64,000 bases of DNA, from the NCBI GenBank assembly GCA_965229115.1, contig CBDDIR010000003.1:3534001-3598000 (forward strand), given 5' to 3'. The notes beneath the pieces were generated by a model, which ran no database searches, was not told the DNA's origin, and saw only the letters and a program-made list of their open reading frames with translations. This DNA is from UBA7672 sp965229115 (GTDB lineage Bacteria; Pseudomonadota; Alphaproteobacteria; Caulobacterales; Hyphomonadaceae). This document shows positions 42,734 through 51,406 of this stretch, piece after piece (the stretch's first letter is position 1; the number at the start of each line of letters is the position of its first letter). Made by a program: the position numbers and the translations under genes.

Positions 42734-43984
42734 TTACTCTGCGGATGCGGGCCGTTCGGCTTCATCAGCGACTTTGCCCTGCACCACGCTGGTCGAACTG
42801 ACCGGCACGAAGGGCTGGCGATGTGCCGCCACAGGCCTTTCCTTTGCGAAAAGCCGCCAGAGATTGGCAAGCATCAGGGCAAAATAGCCTATCGCGACGG
42901 CGGCAAAGACGCCGGGCTGGCCTGCCTGGGTGTCTGCGACAACGCCGGTGATGAGCGGCCCAAGAACCGAGCCGCCTGCCCAGATAAAGAGCATGCCCGA
43001 CATCACCTGCGTGATTTGTCCCGCTTCGGTGCGATCCGTCGCGTGGCTGGCGGACACGGAATAGAATGACAACGCGCCCGCGCCCCACAGGGCCGACAGC
43101 AGAACGGTGATAGAGAACGAGACTTTCCCGGCTGTCATATAAAGGGCGATGCAAGCGCCCAGCGCGATGGCGGCCAGAGCCGCCACGACAAAGCGGCGGT
43201 CGACCTTGTCGGAGATCAGGCCCGCGGGCCATTGCGTGACGGTGCCGCCCAGCATGGCGGCGATGTAGAGCGTGGCGGCGGATGCGCCGGCAGCGCCCGG
43301 CTGCAGATCCTTGGCGTAGAGCGGCAGCTGGCTGGTGACGCCCGTGTTGCAGACGCCTGCCACGATGGAGCCGACGAGCGCTGCGGGCGGGATCTTGAAG
43401 ATGCCAGCGAGTGTCAGCGCTTCGCGATCCGGCAGGACCGGTTGCGCGCGGCGGGTGGCGCACAGCGGAATGACGGCCAGCGTCATCAGGAGGCCGGCCC
43501 AGATGAAGGGACGAATGTCTTCCGCCGTATGCTCGACGATCAGCAGCGGGCCGCAGGACAGCGCGATCTTGAGCATGAGCTGGTAGAGGCCCATCACCCC
43601 GCCCCGCTTCGAGCGCGGCGTTGAATCGGCGATCCAGCTTTCGGCGGACGTGAACATGATGGCCGAGGCCGCGCCCTGGAACAGGCGGAAGATGCCCCAG
43701 GCGATCGGATCGAAGGCCAGACCCATCGACAGGATGCCGACCGCATAGATGGCCGCTGCCGCCGAATAGGCACGGATGTGGCCAACCTGCCTAACAATGT
43801 CAGGTGCGAACCATGCGCCGACCATAAAGCCTGCGGAGAACACCGCCGCGACCATGCCGACACCCAGCGACGACGCGCCCATGTAGTTGAGGGCCAGCGG
43901 CGTCGATACCGAGAGAATACCGGAAGCGGCCTGCAGCAGCATGACTGCAAGGATCAGCGACGCGACGTTACGATAGACAGTCAT
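42734..43984 (-). CDS. Major facilitator superfamily transporter
   Basis: A 416-residue membrane protein with about 12 hydrophobic segments and the MFS loop between helices 2 and 3 (PDIVRQVGHIRAYSAAA). The YfcJ/YcaD-like style (LNYMGASSLGVGMVAAVFSAGFMVGAW) suggests a small-solute or drug transporter. Nothing nearby fixes its substrate. It diverges from the gene at 44154. Confidence 0.88.
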   Translation of the reverse strand: MTVYRNVASLILAVMLLQAASGILSVSTPLALNYMGASSLGVGMVAAVFSAGFMVGAWFAPDIVRQVGHIRAYSAAAAIYAVGILSMGLAFDPIAWGIFRLFQGAASAIMFTSAESWIADSTPRSKRGGVMGLYQLMLKIALSCGPLLIVEHTAEDIRPFIWAGLLMTLAVIPLCATRRAQPVLPDREALTLAGIFKIPPAALVGSIVAGVCNTGVTSQLPLYAKDLQPGAAGASAATLYIAAMLGGTVTQWPAGLISDKVDRRFVVAALAAIALGACIALYMTAGKVSFSITVLLSALWGAGALSFYSVSASHATDRTEAGQITQVMSGMLFIWAGGSVLGPLITGVVADTQAGQPGVFAAVAIGYFALMLANLWRLFAKERPVAAHRQPFVPVSSTSVVQGKVADEAERPASAE

Positions 43985-44153
43985 GCGTTTCGGACGGCGA
44001 TCTGGCGCTCTTGTTTCAACGATCCTTACGATGGTTCGCAGGGGTGCGCGTCTAAATTCTTGCTTACCAAGCCGGTGAAATCTCTCCGATCACATTCAAA
44101 CGAATATTCAGGCGGATCGTGCATACGGGCGGCAGTGCCCAGGGGAGATGTGC

Positions 44154-45128
44154 ATGATTTCGAACGCCATGATGATGCTTATCGAGAAGCTGACCGCCGA
44201 TGGCCGGATCAGCGCAGAGGAAGCACTCGACGTTCGCCGCGCAATCTTCCCGGATGGCGCCGTTTCGCGGCAGGAAGCCGAAGCCCTGTTCGTGATCAAC
44301 GAGCGTGTGGGCGATGACGACCGCGCCTGGAATGACTGCTTCGTTGAAGCAATCCATGACCATCTGCTGTTCGCAGAAGAGCCGCTTGGCCACGTCACTG
44401 ACGAGGGCGCTGCCTGGCTGGAGAACCGCATTGGCCGCGATGGCGTAGTCGAGCGCGTGACCGAACTCGAACTGCTGATCAAGATTCTCGAGAAAGCCGA
44501 ATCCACCCCTGCCCGCCTGCAGGAACTGGCGCGCATCTTCGTGTCGCGTGCCGTGCTGTCGGGCGAAGGCTATGAAGGCCGCGATATTTCGCTGGTGCCG
44601 GGCCAGATTGGCGATGTTGAACTCGCCATGATCCGCCGCGTGCTGTTCGCAGCCGCCGGCGCCGGCAACATTGCCGTGACGCGTGAAGAGGCCGAGTGGC
44701 TGTTCTCCCTGGACACCGCCACTGAAGGCCGCGCGCATGTTTCGGGTTGGCGCGACCTGTTCGTCTCCGCGATCATGAACCACCTGTTTGCGGCTGGTCC
44801 GTCTGCCCTTCTCGAGCGCGGCAGCATGCTGCGTCGCGCCGAATGGCTGCGCACCGAACAGCGCGGCGGCGTTGGCGCATTCCTCTCGCGCGCCATGCAA
44901 GGCGTGCAGCGCGGCGATCACATGCTGAAAGCGTCCGAGCTTGAGGTTCAGAAGCACATCGTCGACGGCCGTCAGGTCGAGATGCGCGTTGCCGAAGCGC
45001 TCGACATGAACGAGACGGCCTGGCTGGTCACGCGCATCCGCGCCGATGGCCGCCGCACGGCCAATGAGCAGGCGCTCATGGATGCCGTGAAGTCGGTCAA
45101 GGGCGCGGACTCGCTGAAGTCAGCCTAG
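44154..45128 (+). CDS. Cytoplasmic protein with internal duplication, unknown function
   Basis: A 324-residue soluble, helical protein. The ATG at 44154 is chosen because AGGGGAG lies 6 nt before it; the in-frame ATG 6 nt upstream touches that site. Two related units are visible: one near 18-72 (LDVRRAIF, VSRQEAEALFVINE, AWNDCFVEAIHDHLL) and one near 152-212 (AMIRRVLFA, VTREEAEWLFSLD, GWRDLFVSAIMNHLF). A third partial unit (ETAWLVTRI, ANEQALMDAV) is at the end. The pattern recalls TerB- or EF-hand-like helical pairs, but I cannot assign it. Confidence 0.75.
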   Translation: MISNAMMMLIEKLTADGRISAEEALDVRRAIFPDGAVSRQEAEALFVINERVGDDDRAWNDCFVEAIHDHLLFAEEPLGHVTDEGAAWLENRIGRDGVVERVTELELLIKILEKAESTPARLQELARIFVSRAVLSGEGYEGRDISLVPGQIGDVELAMIRRVLFAAAGAGNIAVTREEAEWLFSLDTATEGRAHVSGWRDLFVSAIMNHLFAAGPSALLERGSMLRRAEWLRTEQRGGVGAFLSRAMQGVQRGDHMLKASELEVQKHIVDGRQVEMRVAEALDMNETAWLVTRIRADGRRTANEQALMDAVKSVKGADSLKSA

Positions 45129-45132
45129 AGAC

Positions 45133-46590
45133 TTACGCCCACGTGCCGTGGAAGCCGAGTGGCCAGGCGTAGCCTGCCTGCCACACGGCGACGGGGCCGT
45201 CGCTGACATGGCCTGCGTCGAAGACGTGGACTTCGCTGCGGCCGAGCTTCGAGTTGATCGCCGTGCCGATGAGCCAGCAATCCGTCTCCGCTGCGCCCGT
45301 GCCTTTCGGCACGAACAGGAATTCCTCGACCATATAGCCGTCGCCGAAGTTGAACGTCTGCGCCTTGCCGCTCGACCAGTCGTGGACAGCCAGCGCGTTG
45401 GCGCCGGGCTGGCCGGGGGCTGAGCCGGTCACCATCGTGGTGAGCTTGCGCGACAGGCCGTGGCGGCGCGGATCGACCTGCGGGAAATCGCCCGCGATGC
45501 TGGTTTCGACCATCTTCGCGTCGCCGGAGACGGGGATCACCGCCATGGTCAGCTTGGACGAGACGTGGGCGCCATCATACTTGCCGCGGATCTCGTCTGC
45601 GCCGCCGCCTGAGCCGAGCACGGGTTCGGGATAGAAGGCGGCGTCGAGGCGGATCGTGCCGTCGCTTTCCTCCCACGCTGCGCCCGTGTGGTAGAAGGAG
45701 CGCGCGGGACCTTGGGCCCAGCGGGTCTTGGTCAGGTCGTCCTTGTCGATGATCAGGAATTTCATCCCCTCTTCCGGCTTCCACACGAAGCCGTCGATGA
45801 AGGGCGGGATGTTCTTGGTCTGGATCCAGGGCTGGCAGAGGATGATCAGCTTGCGATCCGTCATCGTCCAGTCGTGGATGTAGTGAGCGGCGCCGATATC
45901 GACCATGCCGAAGTCCTTGGTCGAGCCATCCGGATTGATGTTGTAGATGCCGACGCGGCGGCCGGCGAGCGCGAGGCTCCACACGCGGCCATCAGGCTCG
46001 CGCTTGGGGTGGGCGAGGAAGGGCATGCCCTTGAGGTCGTTGCGCCAGACCTTGAAGCCTTTGGTTTCCAGCGTCACCGGATCGAGGCGATAGGCCGAGC
46101 CCGCTTCCCACAGCGCCAGCAGTTCGCCACCGGACATCATGACGGAGATGTTGCCGGGGTTCACGTCGTCGGACGAGCCGACGGGATAGCTGGGATCGCC
46201 CTTCGTGCCGAAGCCCGGCGCGAGGAATTTACCCGCCGCCATTTCGAGACGGCGCTTCTTGGTGTCGGTGAACTTGCCCGAGTGGACCGCCTTGCCATCG
46301 CCGATCGCGATGCGCTGGACCATGCCGTCGCCGTCGAACCAGTGGGTGGCGTACTGGTCGCCGTGTTTGAACCAGGCGGGGCCGTTCCGGTAAAGCGTGC
46401 CGGTGAGGCCCGCCGGGATCTTGCCGCGGACGAGCTTCATGGCCCCGGGCGCGAAGCCTTCGGACGGGGCGTTGGCGTAGCCGACATGCCAGCCCGGCAG
46501 GGTCGGTTCGGCCAGCACGTTGGGAGCGACCGCCAGGGCGGCGCCGGTCATCAGGCCGGTATGGAGGAACATGCGGCGGGAGAGGTTCAT
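45133..46590 (-). CDS. Exported carotenoid oxygenase
   Basis: A 485-residue RPE65/carotenoid cleavage dioxygenase-family protein. The four expected iron-ligand histidines are at H194 (FLAHPKRE), H239 (YIHDW), H301 (FYHTGAAWE) and H481 (GFHGTWA). A Tat-like leader, SRRMFLHTGLMTG, begins at residue 4, so it seems to be exported, which is uncommon for this family. The ATG at 46590 has AGGAG about 9 nt upstream. It follows the DUF2141 gene by 23 nt. The natural substrate may be a carotenoid or a stilbene-like compound. Confidence 0.9.
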   Translation of the reverse strand: MNLSRRMFLHTGLMTGAALAVAPNVLAEPTLPGWHVGYANAPSEGFAPGAMKLVRGKIPAGLTGTLYRNGPAWFKHGDQYATHWFDGDGMVQRIAIGDGKAVHSGKFTDTKKRRLEMAAGKFLAPGFGTKGDPSYPVGSSDDVNPGNISVMMSGGELLALWEAGSAYRLDPVTLETKGFKVWRNDLKGMPFLAHPKREPDGRVWSLALAGRRVGIYNINPDGSTKDFGMVDIGAAHYIHDWTMTDRKLIILCQPWIQTKNIPPFIDGFVWKPEEGMKFLIIDKDDLTKTRWAQGPARSFYHTGAAWEESDGTIRLDAAFYPEPVLGSGGGADEIRGKYDGAHVSSKLTMAVIPVSGDAKMVETSIAGDFPQVDPRRHGLSRKLTTMVTGSAPGQPGANALAVHDWSSGKAQTFNFGDGYMVEEFLFVPKGTGAAETDCWLIGTAINSKLGRSEVHVFDAGHVSDGPVAVWQAGYAWPLGFHGTWA

Positions 46591-46613
46591 GGGACTAGCT
46601 CCTGTCGGGCCGA

Positions 46614-47078
46614 CTATTGCAGCTTGATCGTCTGGGTCGCGCCGGCGGCCGGCAGGTCGAACTTGGCGGCGTCCCACTTGGCGGGGCCGAACTGGGCCGG
46701 GGCGCTGTTCGAGAAGGCGAAGGGCTCGGTTGGCATGCCGAACGGGTTCATGCCCATCTTCCCGTCGCCATCGACGTCGTGGAACATCTTGATGCCGTAC
46801 TGGCCAGCCGGCAGCTCGAACGTGGTCGTGGCGGTATCGGCCGAGACGGGAACCATGCCGCTGGCAACGTTCTTGTCGGTGTCGTAACCGGCCTGGTCAT
46901 AGACGGCGATCATCAGGGCGCCCTTGTGCTCCTGGATGTTGGTGACCGTCAGGGTAAGCTTGGCCTTGGCCGGGTCAGCGGCGGCGGAACCGGGGAACAT
47001 GACAGCGGCGGCGACCAGCATGGCCGGGACCGGGGCGAGAAGGCCGAGGGCGGTTTCGAGGAGCGACAGGCGTTTCAT
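46614..47078 (-). CDS. DUF2141 exported protein
   Basis: A 154-residue exported protein (signal peptide to about residue 34, GSAAADP). The mature part is a DUF2141 beta sandwich: LTLTVTNIQEHKGALMIAVYD, FELPAGQYGIKMFHDVDGDGKM, and NPFGMPTEPFAFSN. It is the first gene of a two-gene unit with the carotenoid oxygenase. Its role is unknown; the pairing suggests that it helps or binds the carotenoid product. Confidence 0.88.
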   Translation of the reverse strand: MKRLSLLETALGLLAPVPAMLVAAAVMFPGSAAADPAKAKLTLTVTNIQEHKGALMIAVYDQAGYDTDKNVASGMVPVSADTATTTFELPAGQYGIKMFHDVDGDGKMGMNPFGMPTEPFAFSNSAPAQFGPAKWDAAKFDLPAAGATQTIKLQ

Positions 47079-47217
47079 TGGAGCGTCCTTTTATGTTTTT
47101 GCTTCGCATCAGAGCCGGTTTTGGTCCGGCGAGTGGAAGATCGGGCGCCTTGAGCAGTCCAACCACGCCAAATGCGCGAACCGCCTGTTTTGCTTCGTGA
47201 ACTCCCGCGCTAAACCG

Positions 47218-47245
47218 TTCGCGAAGCGCGAAATGCATTCGCGAA
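47218..47245 (+). promoter_or_regulatory. Two TTCGCGAA palindromes 20 bp apart upstream of the LytTR gene
   Basis: TTCGCGAA at 47218-47225 and again at 47238-47245, with GCGCGAA between them. The 20-bp repeat distance puts both on one face of the helix. It is in the 196-bp gap between DUF2141 and the LytTR gene, and LytTR regulators often bind spaced direct repeats. Confidence 0.45.
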
Positions 47246-47274
47246 ACGCCAGTTAACGGGACTTGTAACGGTCA

Positions 47275-48060
47275 ATGTCGGGGACACGTCCGACCTGGGT
47301 TGTGGATATCATCAAGTGGACGGCCATCTCGGTCGTCCTCGGGCTGATCTTTGCCTGGCTCGGCGTCTATCAGACCGGCGCGATCCCCTTCCCGGAACGG
47401 TTCGGCTACTGGACGGTCCTGATCGCCATCGGGGCGGGGACCAGCCTGATCATCACCCCCCTGCTGTTCGAGAAGTGGCTGGTGAAGTTCCACCCGGCCG
47501 TGCCGATCATGGCAGCGTCCGCCATCATCTCCCTGCCGATCACGGCGGGCATTGTGGCGATCGACGCCATCAGCGACGGGCAGGTTGCCGCCCCAAACTG
47601 GTGGGCCATCCAATATCTGTATGTTCTGGTAATTTCCGTGATCCTGACCACCGGGGCGTGGTTGGCGGACAGGTATCAGGACCAGAAGAAGGCGGCGGCT
47701 GATGCGGCCCTGGCGGCGGCGAGCGCGCCCGCTGCGGCGCCGACCGGGTCTGCTTTCGCGGATCGGCTACCGGTGAAGTTCCGCGCGGCGCAGGTCTATG
47801 CCGTATCGGCGGAGGACCACTATCTCCGCGTCCACACCAGCGCCGGGGAGACAATGATCCTGATGCGCCTCGCCGATGCTGTGCGCGAGCTGGCGGCGCT
47901 GGAGGGACAGCAGACGCATCGGTCGTGGTGGGTGGCGAAACAGGGTCTGGCCGATGTCGCCAAGGGCGATGGCAAGGTGACGTTGAAGCTGAAATCCGGG
48001 GCGGAAGCGCCCGTCAGCCGGACTTATCAGAAAGCCATCAAGGATGCTGGCTGGCTTTAG
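47275..48060 (+). CDS. Membrane-bound LytTR-domain transcriptional regulator
   Basis: A 261-residue protein with four hydrophobic segments in the first 140 residues (WTAISVVLGLIFAWLG and following), an alanine-rich linker, and a C-terminal LytTR DNA-binding domain (about 163-258: AAQVYAVSAEDHYLRVHTSAGE, LMRLADAVREL, QTHRSWWVAK). This is a one-component membrane regulator. It diverges from the DUF2141-carotenoid oxygenase pair, which may be its target. Its stop overlaps the convergent gene at 48057. Confidence 0.9.
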   Translation: MSGTRPTWVVDIIKWTAISVVLGLIFAWLGVYQTGAIPFPERFGYWTVLIAIGAGTSLIITPLLFEKWLVKFHPAVPIMAASAIISLPITAGIVAIDAISDGQVAAPNWWAIQYLYVLVISVILTTGAWLADRYQDQKKAAADAALAAASAPAAAPTGSAFADRLPVKFRAAQVYAVSAEDHYLRVHTSAGETMILMRLADAVRELAALEGQQTHRSWWVAKQGLADVAKGDGKVTLKLKSGAEAPVSRTYQKAIKDAGWL

Positions 48061-48383
48061 CCTTCGTAGTCGCTCTCGAAGGTGATGTCCGGCAGCGCGG
48101 CGCGGAGCTTTGGCAACAGCGCCCTTATCCGGTCCTTTAACGGCGGGTTGTCCTCATAGCCGAACATGGTGCGATCGGGTTCGACCGCCCTGCCGCTGGC
48201 GGGGTCGTTCCATGGGAAGGTGTCGTCATAGTCTTTGACCAGCTGCTCGATCTCGGCGCGCAGCTCCGGCGAAACATCCAGCATCTCCGCCTCGACCGGA
48301 TAGCCAAAGCGCGCCTTGGCTTCGGCATCGTTCGCCCAGAGCAGGACGCCTGATCCCGCATCGAAGAACAGCCGCAGCAGCAT
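48057..48383 (-). CDS. Unknown small protein encoded after the TAXI-type gene
   Basis: A 108-residue acidic protein: LRLFFDAGSGVLLWANDAEAK then PELRAEIEQLVKDYDDTFPWNDPASG and a C-terminal helix. No family recognised. The ATG is 1 nt after the stop of the TAXI-type gene, so the two are almost certainly cotranslated. Confidence 0.65.
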   Translation of the reverse strand: MLLRLFFDAGSGVLLWANDAEAKARFGYPVEAEMLDVSPELRAEIEQLVKDYDDTFPWNDPASGRAVEPDRTMFGYEDNPPLKDRIRALLPKLRAALPDITFESDYEG

Positions 48384-48384
48384 G

Positions 48385-49689
48385 TCAGATCCGGTCGTGA
48401 CGTTCCTGCGACGACAGCTTGTCGATCAGCTCAGCGACAAACCGGATGTGCGCGCGGAGGCGATAGAGATCGTCGGTATAGCTGACGGGCACTTCGACAT
48501 TGCCGGTTTCGGCCTGAAGGTCGGCCAGCTTGGCGCGGACTTCGGTGCGTTCTTCCGGCGTATCGGCGGCGCGGCCTGCCGCTTCGAGCGCGCGCAGATC
48601 GTTGTACCAGACATAGATCTTGCGGCGGATGCGCCAGCGATAGAGCGGCGGGGCGGCTCGGACGAGCGGGATGATCAGCGTCACCAGCGGGATGATCAGC
48701 ACCCAGGCGCGCTCGAGGAAGTTGGCGACGCTGTAGGGGAATATGCGGCGCAGGAAGCTGGGGCCGTTCTTGTAGTAGCGCTGCGCTTCATCCGAGATGT
48801 CGATGTCGGACAGATCCGGCGTCGGGAAACGGCCGGGGTCGGCGAGCAGCGAACCGGCGCTGTTGTCCTTGTAGGCCGTCTCGATCAGCAGCGACTGGAT
48901 GGCGGGATGCAGATCGTCACGCACCACGATCTGCGCGGCGGGCGCGATCAGCATCACGTCGTCCTTCGGCAGGATCGCCGCGAGATCGATCACGCCGCGA
49001 TAGAGCGGCACTTCGTCGAGATAGGGATGGCGGCGCGCCAGCGCATGCGCCTCGCGCATCGACATGAGTTGTACATTCCGGTCGGAGATCAGCCCGGAGA
49101 TCCAGCCCGTCGTCGGCCCGGAGACAACCATCGCCGCATCAACCTCGCCCTTCTGCAGCGCTTCGGCCGCCGCCTGCCCTGCAAGCGGCACGGCGGTGTA
49201 TGTGCCTTCAGCAACGCCGGCTTCAGTGAGCAGCAAGGTGGCGAGCACGCGGACGCCCGATCCTTCGGGACCGATCGCCACTTTAAGCCCGCGAAGATCC
49301 TGCAGTTCTTCCGCTTTGCGACCCGCGCGTGCGAACACCCAGAGCGGTTCGTAGAAGATCGCGCCCAGCGATTGCGCGCCATTGCTGCCGACATCGGCGG
49401 CGAGGCCCGTCTGCACGATGGCGATGTCCGCCTGCCGCGATTTCACACGGTTGAGGTTGTCGACCGAGCCATTGGTCGTCTGGACATCGACCTCGACGCC
49501 CTGCTCGCGCAATTCCTTCGCGTAGCTTTCCGCGGTGGCGGCATAGACGCCGCCAGATGCGCCGCCGGCGATCGTCACCTTCTTCGGCGGCGCGGGCGCC
49601 ATGAAGAAGAACGCCACAGCAAGGCCGATCACGACGATGACAATCGGCGCGCCGTAGAATCTCAGGAACCGCTTCATGCCGGGTGACAT
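48385..49689 (-). CDS. TAXI-family solute-binding protein with C-terminal membrane anchor
   Basis: A 434-residue protein. An N-terminal hydrophobic segment (about 12-31) and a TAXI-type binding domain (about 37-310: VTIAGGASGGVYAATAESYA, ADIAIVQTGLAADV, VAIGPEGSGVRVLATLLL) are followed by a second hydrophobic segment (about 325-348) and a charged, coiled-coil-like tail. TAXI proteins usually feed a fused TRAP permease; none is nearby. The extra tail suggests it acts as a membrane-fixed sensor or binding protein. The ATG at 49689 has GGAG 7 nt upstream. Confidence 0.85.
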   Translation of the reverse strand: MSPGMKRFLRFYGAPIVIVVIGLAVAFFFMAPAPPKKVTIAGGASGGVYAATAESYAKELREQGVEVDVQTTNGSVDNLNRVKSRQADIAIVQTGLAADVGSNGAQSLGAIFYEPLWVFARAGRKAEELQDLRGLKVAIGPEGSGVRVLATLLLTEAGVAEGTYTAVPLAGQAAAEALQKGEVDAAMVVSGPTTGWISGLISDRNVQLMSMREAHALARRHPYLDEVPLYRGVIDLAAILPKDDVMLIAPAAQIVVRDDLHPAIQSLLIETAYKDNSAGSLLADPGRFPTPDLSDIDISDEAQRYYKNGPSFLRRIFPYSVANFLERAWVLIIPLVTLIIPLVRAAPPLYRWRIRRKIYVWYNDLRALEAAGRAADTPEERTEVRAKLADLQAETGNVEVPVSYTDDLYRLRAHIRFVAELIDKLSSQERHDRI

Positions 49690-49917
49690 GCCCGCACTCC
49701 CCACACAACGTCCGCACCACCCGCACACGGGAGCACACGCAACAAGGCGCGCACCCTAGGGAGCGTCGCGTGCGGCGTGAAGAGACATAAGCGCGACGCA
49801 ATCTCCGCCGGCTTTGCCGCAATCGCCCTCAAGATGCCGCGCGGCGATTCCCAATTCCGCCTGCGCCCCCGCCTTTCCTGAAACCTCGCCGACAATCTGG
49901 ACAGAAAGAGGGACGTT

Positions 49918-51357
49918 ATGTCGGACTCGCCTATGCCTGCTCACCCAGAGGGGAGCGGATACGATATCGCGCGGCTTGTGCCGCAGAGATCGTTCGGACT
50001 GAAACTGATGCTGGTTTGCGCACTTGCCTTGTCGATGGCCGTACCGGCCGCCTTCGTTTACATGATCTTTTCGTCACGTGCGCTGAACGCAGAGGCCGCA
50101 ATCTATGACGTAACATCGCTTCAGGCAGGCAATCAGAACCTGCTCGGGCCGGTGATCATCGTTCCCTATGAACGCGACACCGTCATCAGCGTGAACAGCA
50201 TCAACAATACCAGCCAGGTGCGCACCACGCAGGGCCACGTGCTGCTTTACGCCGAAACAGGAAGGGTGACGGCAGATCTCAAGACCGAAATCCGCCGCCG
50301 CGGCCTGCAACAGGTGCCGGTGTTCACGACCAACGCCGCCTTCAAGGCGACGTTCAACCCTGCCCGCGTGACAACCGAAGCGCCCGGCGGCGCACGCATT
50401 CTCTGGAGCGAAGCGAAAATCCTCATGAATGTAAGCGATCTTCGCGGCGCGAAGGATGCGCAACTGACGGCCGGCGGACGGGCGCTCGAAATGGCGCCGA
50501 TTGCGCTGAGCCGGCCGGAAGCAAACGGCCAGCGCGTGATCGGCGCGTTGCTCGGCTGGAACGGCGAACAGCTGCCCGGCGCGATGCAGGTCAACGCCAC
50601 GCTAAATGTCACCGGCGCGCAGAACGTCTCGTTCGCAACCTTCGCGCGCGACACGACGATCGAACTCTCCGGCGACTGGCGCTCGCCCCGCTTCGACAGC
50701 GGCGTGCTGCCGGATACGCGGACAGTGACGAAGGAGGGCTTCTCCGCAAGCTGGCACATTCCGTTTCTTGCGCGCGGCGTGCCGGGCGCAGGCGCGGACA
50801 TATGGTTCGACCAGCTGATGAGCCCCGGCGCGAGCCTGCTCAATGAAGCGAGCCCCTATCAGAGCGTGGAGCGCGCCCTGAAGTACGCGCCGATGTTCAT
50901 CGGCCTCGTCTTCCTCACCTACTTCCTGTTCGAGGTGACGAGCGGCAAACGCGCCCACCCGGCGCAGTACATCCTTGTCGGACTTGCGCAGGTGATCTTC
51001 TACATGCTGCTGCTGGCGATCTCGGAAGTGCTGGGCTTCACGCTGGGCTTTTTGATCGCGGCGGTTGCGACGGTGATGGCGCTGTCGCTTTATGCGGGAT
51101 CAGTGTTTGCCTCACGCATGGCGATGGCAAAGGCGCTGGGCGTGTTCGCGACACTCTATGCGCTGATCTACGTGCTGCTGCGGCAGGAAGATTACGCCCT
51201 GCTCGTCGGCTCGATTGCTTCCTTCCTTGCGATTGCGGGCACGATGTTCATGACGCGTAATCTCGACTGGTACGGCGTTGGCCGCATGACGGTCCGTCGC
51301 GACCGCGAGCCGGATGACGACGACAGCAACAGCGATGCGCTGCCTGATCCGGTCTAA
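49918..51357 (+). CDS. creD: Cell envelope integrity protein CreD
   Basis: A 479-residue inner-membrane protein. It has an N-terminal membrane helix (about 22-46), a large periplasmic domain with IYDVTSLQAGNQNLLGPVIIVPY, and a C-terminal cluster of five to six helices (LKYAPMFIGLVFLTYFLFEVTSGKRAHPAQYILVG is the family hallmark region). GAGGGA precedes the ATG. CreD affects colicin tolerance and beta-lactam responses in other bacteria; no CreBC system is nearby. Followed by a strong terminator. Confidence 0.9.
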   Translation: MSDSPMPAHPEGSGYDIARLVPQRSFGLKLMLVCALALSMAVPAAFVYMIFSSRALNAEAAIYDVTSLQAGNQNLLGPVIIVPYERDTVISVNSINNTSQVRTTQGHVLLYAETGRVTADLKTEIRRRGLQQVPVFTTNAAFKATFNPARVTTEAPGGARILWSEAKILMNVSDLRGAKDAQLTAGGRALEMAPIALSRPEANGQRVIGALLGWNGEQLPGAMQVNATLNVTGAQNVSFATFARDTTIELSGDWRSPRFDSGVLPDTRTVTKEGFSASWHIPFLARGVPGAGADIWFDQLMSPGASLLNEASPYQSVERALKYAPMFIGLVFLTYFLFEVTSGKRAHPAQYILVGLAQVIFYMLLLAISEVLGFTLGFLIAAVATVMALSLYAGSVFASRMAMAKALGVFATLYALIYVLLRQEDYALLVGSIASFLAIAGTMFMTRNLDWYGVGRMTVRRDREPDDDDSNSDALPDPV

Positions 51358-51377
51358 TAGCTACGTCTGATGCGATT

Positions 51378-51405
51378 GGGGCGGGCCTTGCGGTCCGCCC
51401 CTTTT
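51378..51405 (+). terminator. Rho-independent terminator after creD
   Basis: GGGGCGG (51378-51384) pairs with CCGCCCC (51395-51401), followed by TTTT. It lies in the 49-bp gap between the convergent creD and acyltransferase genes. Confidence 0.75.
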
Positions 51406-51406
51406 G

